The translations under genes and the position numbers were made by a program. A stretch of DNA of 33,987 nucleotides from assembly GCA_016928865.1 (NCBI GenBank), contig JAFGJX010000066.1, positions 1 to 33,987 on the forward strand, written 5' to 3'. This document shows, one piece after another, positions 24,095-31,937 of this stretch (the stretch's first letter is position 1; each line of letters begins with the position of its first letter). The notes beneath the pieces are model-generated. The model searched no databases, had not been told where the DNA came from, and worked only from the letters and a program-made list of their open reading frames with translations. Origin of the DNA: Spirochaetota bacterium (lineage in GTDB: Bacteria; Spirochaetota; UBA4802; UBA5550).

Positions 24095-25609
24095 ATGAAA
24101 AAAGTGCTCATCTCGATTTTTGCGTTTATGTTGGTTGCGTATGCCGTGCCTGCGGTCATTGCGGCGCAGGAGACGGCGCAGAAGCAGATCGCTGCGGCAG
24201 ATCACGCGCAGCATGAAACGGCCGCCGAACATGCGGATGCGGACGCGGGGAGTTCGCATCATTCTGGCAGTGACCTGGGAACGACCCTGCAGCTCTGGTG
24301 GGTTATCCCCTTTGCGGGAATACTCCTGTCGATTGCCCTCTTTCCTCTCATTGCGCCCCATTTCTGGCATCATCACTATCCCAAGGTTTCCGCCTTCTGG
24401 GCCCTGGTCCTGGCGATTCCCTTTGTTCTCTTATACAAGGGCGTGGCGATACATCAAATTGCGCATATATACATCATTGACTATATTCCCTTCATCATTC
24501 TTCTCTGGTCGCTCTTTACCGTGGCGGGCGGGATATACATCAAAGGGACCCTTAAGGGGAGCCCTCTGGTGAATACCGTAATACTCGTTATCGGGACCGT
24601 GCTCGCGTCCTGGATCGGCACCACCGGAGCATCCATGCTCCTGATCCGGCCGATACTTCGTTCGAACTCATGGCGTCAGCACAAGGTTCATACGATCATC
24701 TTTTTCATTTTCCTGGTGAGCAACATAGGGGGATCGCTCACCCCTCTGGGCGACCCGCCCCTGTTCCTGGGTTTTCTCCACGGTGTGCCTTTTTTCTGGA
24801 CCATGCATATTCTGCCGCACATGGCGTTTGTTTCTCTCATTCTGCTGGTAGTGTATTTCCTCATAGATTCGTTTTATTATAAGAAAGAAGACAAGTCCCA
24901 GATGGTCGTGGGTGAAAAGGAGCCCCTCAAGATCGAGGGAGGGCATAACTTCCTCTTCCTGGGCGGCGTTATCGGCGGCGTGCTCCTGAGCGGACTGGTC
25001 AAAATCGGCGAGGTGAACATCTTCGGCATTCATCAGACCATAGAGAATTTTGTTAAAGATGGCATACTGATCCTCATGGGCCTGCTGTCCCTCAAAACGA
25101 CCAGCGACGCCATACGCAAAGGGAATGAGTTTAGCTGGGCCCCCATCAAGGAGGTGGCATACCTGTTTGCCGGCATATTCATGACGATCATACCGGCCCT
25201 GGCCATACTCAAGGCGGGCGAAAACGGCGCCCTTGCCATATTGATCAAATCAACTGAAAAGCCGGCTCACTATTACTGGGCAACAGGGGTCCTGTCGAGC
25301 TTTCTGGACAACGCGCCCACCTACCTCACCTTTTTCAATAGCGCGTTGGGCAAGTTCTATCCCGGCATGACAGAGGCGGAGGCGGTGGCGAAGCTGATCG
25401 TGGAGAAGGTGGATTATCTCGCGGCCATATCGGCCGGCGCCGTGTTCATGGGCGCGAATACCTACATCGGCAACGCGCCGAACTTCATGGTCAAGTCGAT
25501 CGCCGAGGAGTCGGGCGTGAAGATGCCCAGTTTCTTCGGGTACATGTTCAAATATTCTATCCCGATACTTGTGGCGGTGTTCATAATCGTCACGCTGGTG
25601 TTCTTTTAG
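24095..25609 (+). CDS. NhaD-like Na+/H+ antiporter (CitMHS_2-type)
   Basis: The protein has 504 residues. AAGGAG at 24081-24086 precedes the ATG by 8 bases. A signal-like first segment is followed by an unusual His/Ala/Asp-rich stretch (~35-60, including HAQHETAAEH and SSHHSG) on the outside, then about 11-12 membrane segments. Family motifs include GTTGASMLLIRP, GGSLTPLGDPPLFLG, FLDNAPTYLTFFN and ANTYIGNAPNFMVK, as in the NhaD / putative citrate-transporter branch of the ion transporter superfamily. It would exchange Na+ for H+ at the inner membrane. A UspA-type gene follows on the same strand, and the pyrophosphatase is divergent; together they suggest a sodium-handling module. The histidine-rich segment could bind metal or sense pH. 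Confidence 0.85.
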   Translation: MKKVLISIFAFMLVAYAVPAVIAAQETAQKQIAAADHAQHETAAEHADADAGSSHHSGSDLGTTLQLWWVIPFAGILLSIALFPLIAPHFWHHHYPKVSAFWALVLAIPFVLLYKGVAIHQIAHIYIIDYIPFIILLWSLFTVAGGIYIKGTLKGSPLVNTVILVIGTVLASWIGTTGASMLLIRPILRSNSWRQHKVHTIIFFIFLVSNIGGSLTPLGDPPLFLGFLHGVPFFWTMHILPHMAFVSLILLVVYFLIDSFYYKKEDKSQMVVGEKEPLKIEGGHNFLFLGGVIGGVLLSGLVKIGEVNIFGIHQTIENFVKDGILILMGLLSLKTTSDAIRKGNEFSWAPIKEVAYLFAGIFMTIIPALAILKAGENGALAILIKSTEKPAHYYWATGVLSSFLDNAPTYLTFFNSALGKFYPGMTEAEAVAKLIVEKVDYLAAISAGAVFMGANTYIGNAPNFMVKSIAEESGVKMPSFFGYMFKYSIPILVAVFIIVTLVFF

Positions 25610-25623
25610 ATAGATGTCACCGG

Positions 25624-25665
25624 GCGCCGGCATGCCGCTGCGGCTCCGCCGGCGCTTGAATTTTC
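25624..25665 (+). terminator. Hairpin between the antiporter and UspA genes
   Basis: GCGCCGGC (25624-25631) pairs with GCCGGCGC (25648-25655), with a further GCCG/CGGC pair inside the loop, followed by the T-rich TTGAATTTT. It may partly end the antiporter transcript or protect its 3' end, lowering expression of the following gene. Confidence 0.5.
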
Positions 25666-25694
25666 ACTTACTATCGTTAACAGCGAGGTGCGCA

Positions 25695-26114
25695 ATGGTA
25701 ACATTCAAAAATATTCTTTTTCCGATAAATCTTGATTCAACCAATCTGTCGTTCGTAAAGAAGGTCTTGGACATAGCCCTGCAGCTCAACGGGCGTCTCC
25801 ATATCCTGTATGTCAATGACGAGCAGGCGGGGTACCGCCATCCGACCGACCGCGAGGACGCCGTCGCACTCAAGGTGCAGGAAGCGGTCCCGGAGGACCT
25901 TCTGAGCAAGGTTTCGCCCGTGTACGCGATAGCGAAAGGGACCCTGGCCGAACAGATCGAGGCCTACTGCAAGAAAGAGTCGATCGAGCTGATCATAGTG
26001 GGACACAAGCAGCGGAGCATGTTTTACCGGGCAGTATTCGACAGCCCGGACGTGAATATTATCGACTCGGTAAACATACCGATTCTGGTTATTCCTAAAA
26101 AAATGGACGAGTAG
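25695..26114 (+). CDS. Universal stress protein (UspA family), degenerate nucleotide loop
   Basis: The protein has 139 residues. The ATG at 25695 follows GAGGTG (25685-25690); the frame extension to 25614 crosses a hairpin and is not coding. The Usp fold is clear: FKNILFPINLD at the start, LHILYVND in the middle, IELIIVGHK and VNIPILVIPKK at the end. The usual ATP-binding loop G-x2-G-x9-G-S/T is not preserved (VGHKQRSMFYRAV), so this is probably a member that does not bind ATP. It lies 85 bases after the antiporter on the same strand and could regulate it; UspA domains often occur fused to or beside such antiporters. Confidence 0.85.
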   Translation: MVTFKNILFPINLDSTNLSFVKKVLDIALQLNGRLHILYVNDEQAGYRHPTDREDAVALKVQEAVPEDLLSKVSPVYAIAKGTLAEQIEAYCKKESIELIIVGHKQRSMFYRAVFDSPDVNIIDSVNIPILVIPKKMDE

Positions 26115-26123
26115 GGGGGGGAG

Positions 26124-26146
26124 GGCCGGCCTCCGCGAGGCCGGCC
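26124..26146. terminator. Convergent hairpin terminator (UspA / sensor kinase)
   Basis: A perfect 10-bp stem, GGCCGGCCTC with GAGGCCGGCC, encloses a 3-base loop in the short gap between two convergent genes. It lies 10 bases after the UspA stop and 1 base past the kinase stop. No T run follows on either side. Confidence 0.55.
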
Positions 26147-26147
26147 G

Positions 26148-27860
26148 CTAAGCGGATGGGAACCGGATCGTGAACCGGGTTCCCTTTTCAACCGTAAGAT
26201 CGACGGTCGCACCGATCTGGCGTGCCAGGGCGTCGATGATCTGCATGCCCATCGAGGTTTTCCTCTGCGTTTCGAACAGCTCCGGCGGCATCCCGGGGCC
26301 CTTGTCGGCTATCACGAGGGTGGTTATACCGCCCGATTCTTCCAGCGTAAGATCAATCACGCAATTCCCCGCTTCCCCGCGGCCGTGCTTGATCGCGTTG
26401 GTGAGAATCTCGTTAATGAGGAGACCGCAAGGGATTGCCAGATCGACGCCCAGAAAGACCGATTCCATCCGGTGGTTGATCTGTACGTTTCTGTCATTTC
26501 CCGAATGGAGCGCCGCCAGGTCACTGGACAGTTCCTCAATATACGAGGACATGTCCACCTTTGAAAAATTTTCCGTGCTATATATCTTTTCATGGATGCT
26601 GGCCATCGAGTGGATTCGTCCCACCGCGTCTTTCAGCGCCTGGTTCGCGTCAGGCTGTGCGACCGAATCGGCCTGCATGTTCAGAAGGCTCGATATCACC
26701 TGCATGTTGTTTTTCACCCGGTGGTGGATTTCCCTGATCAGGACGATCTTTTCCTGAAGGGACTCGTTCAGCGCCTTCTCCGCCTCTTTCCTCTGGGTGA
26801 TGTCGCGCACCACGGCCAGGAGCACGGTATTCCCCCGCCGCTTGAGCGCCCTGAGCCCCACCTCTGAGGTAAAAATGGTGCCGTCCCCGGGGCGCCGCAC
26901 CTCCCATTCGAACAGGGCTTCTCTGCCGCCGACGACCTTCATCCATAGTTTTCGCGTCGCGTTGTTGTCATAAGTGACATTGGAAAGGTCGGTAATGGTA
27001 TGAGAGAGCGCCTGCCGGCGGTCAAGCCGGAACATTTCAAGCATGGGCTGGTTCACGTCGAGGATCGCGCCGTTGAGATCGTACACGATCATGGCGTCGT
27101 GGACGCTGTTGAAGATGGCAAGCAGGTCGGCCTCGGATTCGCGCAGGGCCTCCTCGGAGCGGATCAGCTCCTCGTTCTGGGCTTCGAACTCCTCGTTGGA
27201 CGCGGTCAGCTCCTCCGTGGCTGCATGCAGCTCCATGTTCGTGCGCTGGAGCTCGAAATTGCTCGTCTCTGCCTGGTCCAGCGCACGGGTGTTGATCGAT
27301 AGTATGTTGTATGCCACAATCGATGAAAACAGCAGGGCCACCGTGTTTTCAGAAAGATATTCGGCGATTACGGGGCCGGGAAGGCCCAGGGTATCCCAGG
27401 AATAATACATAAAGACGTAGAGAATGAGCGTGTTCACGATTCCGTACAACAGGGCCATGTATTTTTTATTTAAAATGAGTATTGGCAGCGCGGAGGAAAA
27501 CCCGAGAACGATGAGGGTCGTATCAAGCTTCATGATATGCTCTGACTTATCTATAAAGATAACCGTCCAGATTGACGCGAAGACAATAATTGTAGTTAAA
27601 TGCGAGGATAATATAAAGTTTCCCCTGTAGAGCAGGAACAATGTGCAGATCATCGATATAAAAAGGAGTATCATCGGGATGATGCCCGGCCAGCTGATGG
27701 TATAGTTTAACGCGGGATTATTCAGGTGCGAATTAACCGAATACAGTATAATAAAAGGAATAAAGATGATAATGATCAGCAACAGGTACAGAAGAAAACG
27801 CGCCTTGAGCTGAACAATCATGCCAGCGTTTTTGTAATTTCGGAGAAGTCTGTCAATCAT
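26148..27860 (-). CDS. Membrane sensor histidine kinase (7TM-like, PAS, HisKA_2)
   Basis: The protein has 570 residues. About six to seven membrane segments fill residues ~20-190. A coiled coil (~195-245, rich in Glu/Ala) follows, then a PAS domain (~243-360, with VHDAMIVYDLNGAILDVNQ and VRDITQRKEAEKAL). The HisKA_2-type dimerisation box is REIHHRVKNNMQVISSLL (phospho-His at about 379), followed by the ATP-binding HATPase domain with NEILTNAIKHG, ADKGPGMP and the C-terminal GTRFTIRF. This class often acts on stand-alone response regulators; none is adjacent, so the partner is unknown. AGGCGGG lies about 8 bases before the ATG. A UspA gene converges on it and the acyltransferase gene lies upstream. 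Confidence 0.9.
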   Translation of the reverse strand: MIDRLLRNYKNAGMIVQLKARFLLYLLLIIIIFIPFIILYSVNSHLNNPALNYTISWPGIIPMILLFISMICTLFLLYRGNFILSSHLTTIIVFASIWTVIFIDKSEHIMKLDTTLIVLGFSSALPILILNKKYMALLYGIVNTLILYVFMYYSWDTLGLPGPVIAEYLSENTVALLFSSIVAYNILSINTRALDQAETSNFELQRTNMELHAATEELTASNEEFEAQNEELIRSEEALRESEADLLAIFNSVHDAMIVYDLNGAILDVNQPMLEMFRLDRRQALSHTITDLSNVTYDNNATRKLWMKVVGGREALFEWEVRRPGDGTIFTSEVGLRALKRRGNTVLLAVVRDITQRKEAEKALNESLQEKIVLIREIHHRVKNNMQVISSLLNMQADSVAQPDANQALKDAVGRIHSMASIHEKIYSTENFSKVDMSSYIEELSSDLAALHSGNDRNVQINHRMESVFLGVDLAIPCGLLINEILTNAIKHGRGEAGNCVIDLTLEESGGITTLVIADKGPGMPPELFETQRKTSMGMQIIDALARQIGATVDLTVEKGTRFTIRFPSA

Positions 27861-27912
27861 TGATGCCCGCCTTTCAGTGTCGCATGCCTGTGGAATTCCC
27901 TATCGCCTGTAA

Positions 27913-27941
27913 AGGCTAGCACGTAGCCGCTGATCAGTCAA
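27913..27941 (-). promoter_or_regulatory. Candidate promoter of the sensor kinase gene
   Basis: On the minus strand TTGACT (27941-27936, five of six) and TAGCCT (27918-27913, three of six) are 17 bases apart, about 50 bases before the ATG. The -10 is weak. Confidence 0.35.
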
Positions 27942-27959
27942 ATCCTTTATGGGGCGGAA

Positions 27960-28841
27960 TCAATCGAATCTTTCTCCCAGGAATGACTCGAAATGATACC
28001 ACTGGCGCGGATGCTCGCGCGCCTTTTCAGCGAGGATGTCGGCGTACCGCTGGGCCGATTCGCGGATCACACGGTCCCGGTCCGCCCGGGACGGGGCCGT
28101 GACGGTGATCGGTCCGCTAATGGAAAAATGGTACGCGGAAGGGCCGGTGCGGAAGGCGAAAAAAAGGAAGAGCGGTGCGCCTGACAGGAGCGCGATTCTG
28201 TGCGGCGCTTCAGGCAGGCGCGCGCGGTGCCCGAGAAAGCGGACGGGAACGGCGCGCTGACCCGGCGTCCAGAGGCGGTCGCCGGTAAGCGAGACAAGGC
28301 CTCCTTCCCGGAGAAAGCGGAGGGCTTCGAGGATGTCGAAAGGCGATCCGCCGTCCTCGCCGACCGACACGATGCTCAGGCCGCTCTCGGCAAGGCTTTC
28401 TTTCTGCATTTTTTCTATCTGCTCCTTTTCGCGCGCGCCCATGTAGAGGAGAAGGCGAAGCCCGCGCATCCTGAGAAGGTGCGCGGCCACGTCCCAGTTG
28501 CCCATGTGAGACATCAGCACGATGCCGCCGGTCCCGTCCGCAGCGGCCCGCTCAAGGAGCTCCCAGCCCTCGGAGGTGTAGGCTATCTCGTTGTTCGCCT
28601 GCAGCAGGAACCGGTCCAGGAACACGTCGGTGAAGCCGTGGAACTGCCGCCAGGTGCACAGGAGGGCGTGAAGCCCGCCCCGCTCCGGAAACAGGGCCCG
28701 GTAGAAGCGGATCCCGATTCCCACCCGGCTCGGGAAGAGTATAAAATAGCCGAAGGAGACGAAGCGGGAAAAGACCTTGAAAAACCAGGAGCCGAGGAAC
28801 CGGGTGAAGAAGGTCAGGAACTGGTAAAAAAGTTTTATCAT
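27960..28841 (-). CDS. LpxL/HtrB-type lysophospholipid acyltransferase
   Basis: The protein has 293 residues. The ATG at 28841 (MIKLFYQFLTFF) is preferred to the extension to 28913, which would run into a perfect palindrome. An N-terminal membrane anchor is followed by the catalytic H-x4-D motif SHMGNWD (His112, Asp117), and later by GDRLWTPGQRAVPVRFLG and PLFLFFAFR, as in lipid A acyltransferases. It would transfer an acyl chain from ACP or CoA to a lipid or glycolipid at the inner membrane. It is the last gene after the lyase, UPF0158, DAK2-DegV and GT2 genes. An LpxL-type enzyme beside a GT2 and an ammonia-lyase is a feature of aryl-polyene clusters; the acyl donor here is unknown. No clear ribosome-binding site is seen. 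Confidence 0.85.
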   Translation of the reverse strand: MIKLFYQFLTFFTRFLGSWFFKVFSRFVSFGYFILFPSRVGIGIRFYRALFPERGGLHALLCTWRQFHGFTDVFLDRFLLQANNEIAYTSEGWELLERAAADGTGGIVLMSHMGNWDVAAHLLRMRGLRLLLYMGAREKEQIEKMQKESLAESGLSIVSVGEDGGSPFDILEALRFLREGGLVSLTGDRLWTPGQRAVPVRFLGHRARLPEAPHRIALLSGAPLFLFFAFRTGPSAYHFSISGPITVTAPSRADRDRVIRESAQRYADILAEKAREHPRQWYHFESFLGERFD

Positions 28842-28912
28842 AGGCGATATTCTGCTATTCTGAAAATGTATGTCTTCTCCAGCATGCAAGTGCTCTTGCC
28901 GACCAGCGGCCA

Positions 28913-28934
28913 CCTCCCCCGTTAACGGGGGAGG
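28913..28934. repeat. Perfect 22-base palindrome between the GT2 and acyltransferase genes
   Basis: The two arms CCTCCCCC (28913-28920) and GGGGGAGG (28927-28934) flank the self-complementary centre GTTAAC, so the whole is symmetric. On the minus strand it lies 32 bases after the GT2 stop and 72 bases before the acyltransferase ATG. Without a T run it may be a processing or pausing hairpin, a protein site, or a dispersed repeat. Confidence 0.6.
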
Positions 28935-28965
28935 ACGGGAGGGGGCGTTGCAGTTATGGATGATG

Positions 28966-29712
28966 TCATGCCTTATACGCCATCTTCTTTCTGATGAACA
29001 GCGGAATCAATATCCTCTGGAATATGAGCCTCATGAAGGTCCCGGAATTTCTCCAGAAGTCGACAAACGGCCGGAAATGCGAAATACGCGGCGTGCCGGG
29101 CGTGTAGCTCACGCTCACCGGCGCCTCGATCACCGGGATCCCGAGCCATCCGGCCTTCGCGAGGATTTCCACTTCGAACTGAAAACGGTTGGCCCTGACC
29201 TTCATGTTCATGCTCTGCGGCAGCGGATAAATCCTGAAACCGCTCTGCGAGTCTTCTATTGCCGGGCCGCCCGAGGCCCGGACCCAGAAATTCGAGAATT
29301 TTCGGCCGAAGCGGCTGGTCCAGGGCACGTCGTCGCCAATCATGTTGCTACGCATTCCGATAATGATGGGGCGGCGGTCCCCGGAGAAGCCTGAACCGGG
29401 GATGGCCTGAATCAGGCCGCGCGCGTTGTCCGGGTCGTGCTGGCCGTCCGCGTCGATGGTGATCGCCCAGTCGGCGGAGCCGGCCGCTGCCGCGAAGCCG
29501 CTCTTGATGGCCGCGCCCTTTCCCCTGTTTGCATCATGTCTGATGACAGTCACGCCCGCCATGCCCTCGATCCTGGTGCGGGTTGAATCAGTGGACCCGT
29601 CATCAACCACGAAGACAGGAAACCCCAGGCTGAGCGCGCTCCGAACGACGTCGGCGACGCGCTGTTCATGGTTGTATACGGGGATGATGACCGCGAATCT
29701 TCCCTTGTCCAT
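28966..29712 (-). CDS. GT2 family glycosyltransferase (polyprenol-phosphate type)
   Basis: The protein has 248 residues. The GT-A fold motifs are clear: VIIPVYNHE at the N-terminus, FVVDDGSTDST, and TIDADGQHD for metal and sugar-nucleotide binding, as in dolichyl-phosphate mannosyl/glucosyl transferases. A hydrophobic segment near the C-terminus (MRLIFQRILIPLFI) suggests membrane association. The ATG directly follows the stop of the DAK2-DegV gene (no gap), and the ribosome-binding site GGAGG is inside that gene. With the acyltransferase downstream it could build a glycolipid head group. In aryl-polyene clusters a GT2 and an LpxL-type domain are often fused; here they are separate genes. Confidence 0.88.
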   Translation of the reverse strand: MDKGRFAVIIPVYNHEQRVADVVRSALSLGFPVFVVDDGSTDSTRTRIEGMAGVTVIRHDANRGKGAAIKSGFAAAAGSADWAITIDADGQHDPDNARGLIQAIPGSGFSGDRRPIIIGMRSNMIGDDVPWTSRFGRKFSNFWVRASGGPAIEDSQSGFRIYPLPQSMNMKVRANRFQFEVEILAKAGWLGIPVIEAPVSVSYTPGTPRISHFRPFVDFWRNSGTFMRLIFQRILIPLFIRKKMAYKA

Positions 29713-31434
29713 TTACTCCTCCGGCATGAATGCCATTGACCAGGCACCCGGCCCCACGTGGACCCCGGTGGTCAGTGAAAGGGGCTGAATCCTGATGTCC
29801 GCGTCAGGATAATGCGCCGCGATCTCCGGCAGAAAGCGGGTTTCGACCAGCTGACGATTGTCAGTGTACTGGAGCATGATGAAGGGGCGCGAACCGGGCG
29901 GCGTATGTTCGGCGAGTTTCGCCAGCGCGAAGGCGATCTGCTCACCTGGCGTCCTGGCGATGCCGGCGCTTATGACACCTTCCGCCGTGGGGGTCACCAC
30001 CGGCTTCATGCTCAGCATGTTCCCGAAAAAGGCCTTGGTCCTGGAGACCCTGCCCCCCGCGGCGAGATATTTCAGATTGTCGATGAAGATGTATTCGCGG
30101 CAGCGATCGATGGCGCGCCGAGCGTAATCGATAACGGATTCCGGATCGTCTTCCCTGTTCGAGAAGTCGGCGACAGCGAGGGCCATGGAGCCGAGCCTTC
30201 CGGAGGCCGCGCCGGTGTCGAGGATTGTCAAGCGGCCGTCCGGGTCGTTCGCCTCTTTCCAGGATTGCGCCACCTCGCAGTTGCCGGTATAGGCGGACCC
30301 GACGCAGAGGTAGAGGAGGCGTGGATGGAGGCTCAGCGCGCTTCGATAAAGCTCGTGCCGCTCGAATTCCGACGCCTGAGAGGTGGAGGCCCTGACGCCG
30401 CGCCGCATGGCGGCGTATACGTCGGACGGCTTCACCGATGTCTCCGGCGCGGCCGTGTTTTCTACGGTGACATAGCTGTCCAGCAGGGTGAAGCCGAGCC
30501 TGATGGCGTCGTCCCGGGTGACGGAGCCGGCGGCGTCGGTCATGATATGGATGGCCTGCTCCGGCCGCTGGCGCGCGAATTCCCTTACCTGCTCATTCAG
30601 GTCGTCATCCGACCAGTTGATGATGCCGCCGATCGAGCGGAGCCGCGCGCGCACCGCGGCGGTGTCTTCCGTGTGCAGGTGAACCTTGACGTAGTCGTCG
30701 CCCGGGAGCACCACCACGCTTTCGCCAAGCTCCGCAAGGAGCGGGACCGCGGAGCCGTGTCCGATCTTCGCGTCGAGAGTAATGTCCACACAGAAGCCTT
30801 CTTCCTGATCCTGTCCTGCTGCGAACGACGGCGCAACGCTGAGCCAGTCGCCGAACACCGCGGTTACGGGGCGGAAATCGCCCGTCCGTCCCGCAAGCGA
30901 TAAAAAGAAGGCCTCCAGATAGATGTACATCCCCAGCGCACCGGAGTCCACCACGCCAGCCTCCTTCAGCTTCGGAAGGAGCTCCGGCGTCGACCGCACG
31001 GCCCGCTCGAGGGAACCGATAACGGAGTCAGGAGAGGCGGCCGCGCCGCCGGGATCGTCCTCGAGCGTTTGCGCCAGGGCGTCGAAGACTGTGAGCATGG
31101 TGCCCTGGCGCGGCTCGTGCACGGCTTTCCACGCCAGGTCGCGTCCGGTTCGCGCCGCGGCCGGGAGCGATGCGGCTGAATCGGCGCGAAGAAATCCGGA
31201 GAAAAACCGGGCCGCGATATTACCGGAGTTTCCCCTGGCGTTCATCAGGAGACCGCGTATGGCGCCGTCCCGATCGCGGCTGAGATCGCGCAGCGGGGAG
31301 AGGCTGATCTTCATGTTTCTGCCGGTATCGCCGTCGGCGACAGGGAACACATTGATCCTGTCGAGAAGATCCGCCCAGGCCGCGACCCGCTCGGCCCCGA
31401 TCATGAAAGCCCGTATCAGCATGTCATCCATCAT
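29713..31434 (-). CDS. Fused DAK2 (FakA-like) and DegV (FakB-like) protein
   Basis: The protein has 573 residues. The N-terminal DAK2/DhaL domain (~5-190) has NVFPVADGDTG with the metal-binding aspartates and ARGNSGNI. A middle domain (~210-280) resembles the C-terminal part of FakA (VVVLPGDDYVKVHLHTED). The C-terminal ~285 residues are a DegV fatty-acid-binding domain (HIMTDAAGSVT, STSQAS, the ILDTGAASGRLGSMAL segment, GRVSRTKAF). In Firmicutes, FakA and FakB are separate and phosphorylate exogenous fatty acids; a fusion would bind and phosphorylate an acyl chain in one protein. The gene overlaps the UPF0158 stop by 11 bases. Here it may activate or recycle the acyl part used by the operon. 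This role is inferred. Confidence 0.87.
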   Translation of the reverse strand: MMDDMLIRAFMIGAERVAAWADLLDRINVFPVADGDTGRNMKISLSPLRDLSRDRDGAIRGLLMNARGNSGNIAARFFSGFLRADSAASLPAAARTGRDLAWKAVHEPRQGTMLTVFDALAQTLEDDPGGAAASPDSVIGSLERAVRSTPELLPKLKEAGVVDSGALGMYIYLEAFFLSLAGRTGDFRPVTAVFGDWLSVAPSFAAGQDQEEGFCVDITLDAKIGHGSAVPLLAELGESVVVLPGDDYVKVHLHTEDTAAVRARLRSIGGIINWSDDDLNEQVREFARQRPEQAIHIMTDAAGSVTRDDAIRLGFTLLDSYVTVENTAAPETSVKPSDVYAAMRRGVRASTSQASEFERHELYRSALSLHPRLLYLCVGSAYTGNCEVAQSWKEANDPDGRLTILDTGAASGRLGSMALAVADFSNREDDPESVIDYARRAIDRCREYIFIDNLKYLAAGGRVSRTKAFFGNMLSMKPVVTPTAEGVISAGIARTPGEQIAFALAKLAEHTPPGSRPFIMLQYTDNRQLVETRFLPEIAAHYPDADIRIQPLSLTTGVHVGPGAWSMAFMPEE

Positions 31435-31915
31435 GTTTCAGCGTTTCCCGTTCATGAATAAATTCAAATTCGATGTTATTGTACCGGAGCCATTCTACTG
31501 CCAGATCCCTGACAGTGCCGCCGAATACCGCGCCCCATCTGCTTTCAATACCGGGATGGTCGCGCAGGGTGTCTTTGAAATGACGGTAGGGAGCGTTTTT
31601 TTTCAGCGCGTCCCTGAGGCGCGATGCAACCGCGCTATCCTGAAGTGAATGTATAAAGCCGGCCATGATCCCGATGCCCCGCAGTCCATCCATCGGGTCG
31701 ACATGAATGAACCGCTCGGATGTGTCCTGTCTCTGAAACGGGCCATCCGGAACGCCGGCCGCGTCCGTATCGTCAACGCAACGGTGCTCCGACTGGTATA
31801 TGATCTCGCCCGTCTCGCGGTCAAGGTAATAATGCGTGTATCCGCAGTGATCTTCAATGGCGCGCAGCAGAGCGGCAAGGGAGATGGGGATCGGCGTCCG
31901 GGCGGTCATGGGCAT
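31424..31915 (-). CDS. UPF0158 family protein
   Basis: The protein has 163 residues. The ATG at 31915 lies 22 bases after the lyase stop; the long frame upstream of it overlaps the lyase gene and is not coding. The start (PISLAALLRAIEDH, then a YYLDRETGEIIYQS segment) matches the UPF0158 pattern, in which a helix precedes a YLDxxTGEV strand. The rest (FIHSLQDSAVASRLRDAL, WLRYNNIEFEF) also fits. The family's function is not known. Position inside the operon, with an 11-base overlap into the next gene, shows co-expression with the lyase and DAK2-DegV genes. Confidence 0.78.
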   Translation of the reverse strand: MPMTARTPIPISLAALLRAIEDHCGYTHYYLDRETGEIIYQSEHRCVDDTDAAGVPDGPFQRQDTSERFIHVDPMDGLRGIGIMAGFIHSLQDSAVASRLRDALKKNAPYRHFKDTLRDHPGIESRWGAVFGGTVRDLAVEWLRYNNIEFEFIHERETLKHDG

Positions 31916-31937
31916 ATCCGGGAGACTCTCCGCGCCT

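Noticed and set aside
29812..30903. Open frame of 363 residues on the plus strand
   Set aside because: Antisense to the DAK2-DegV gene, which has clear domain motifs; no family resemblance in this frame.
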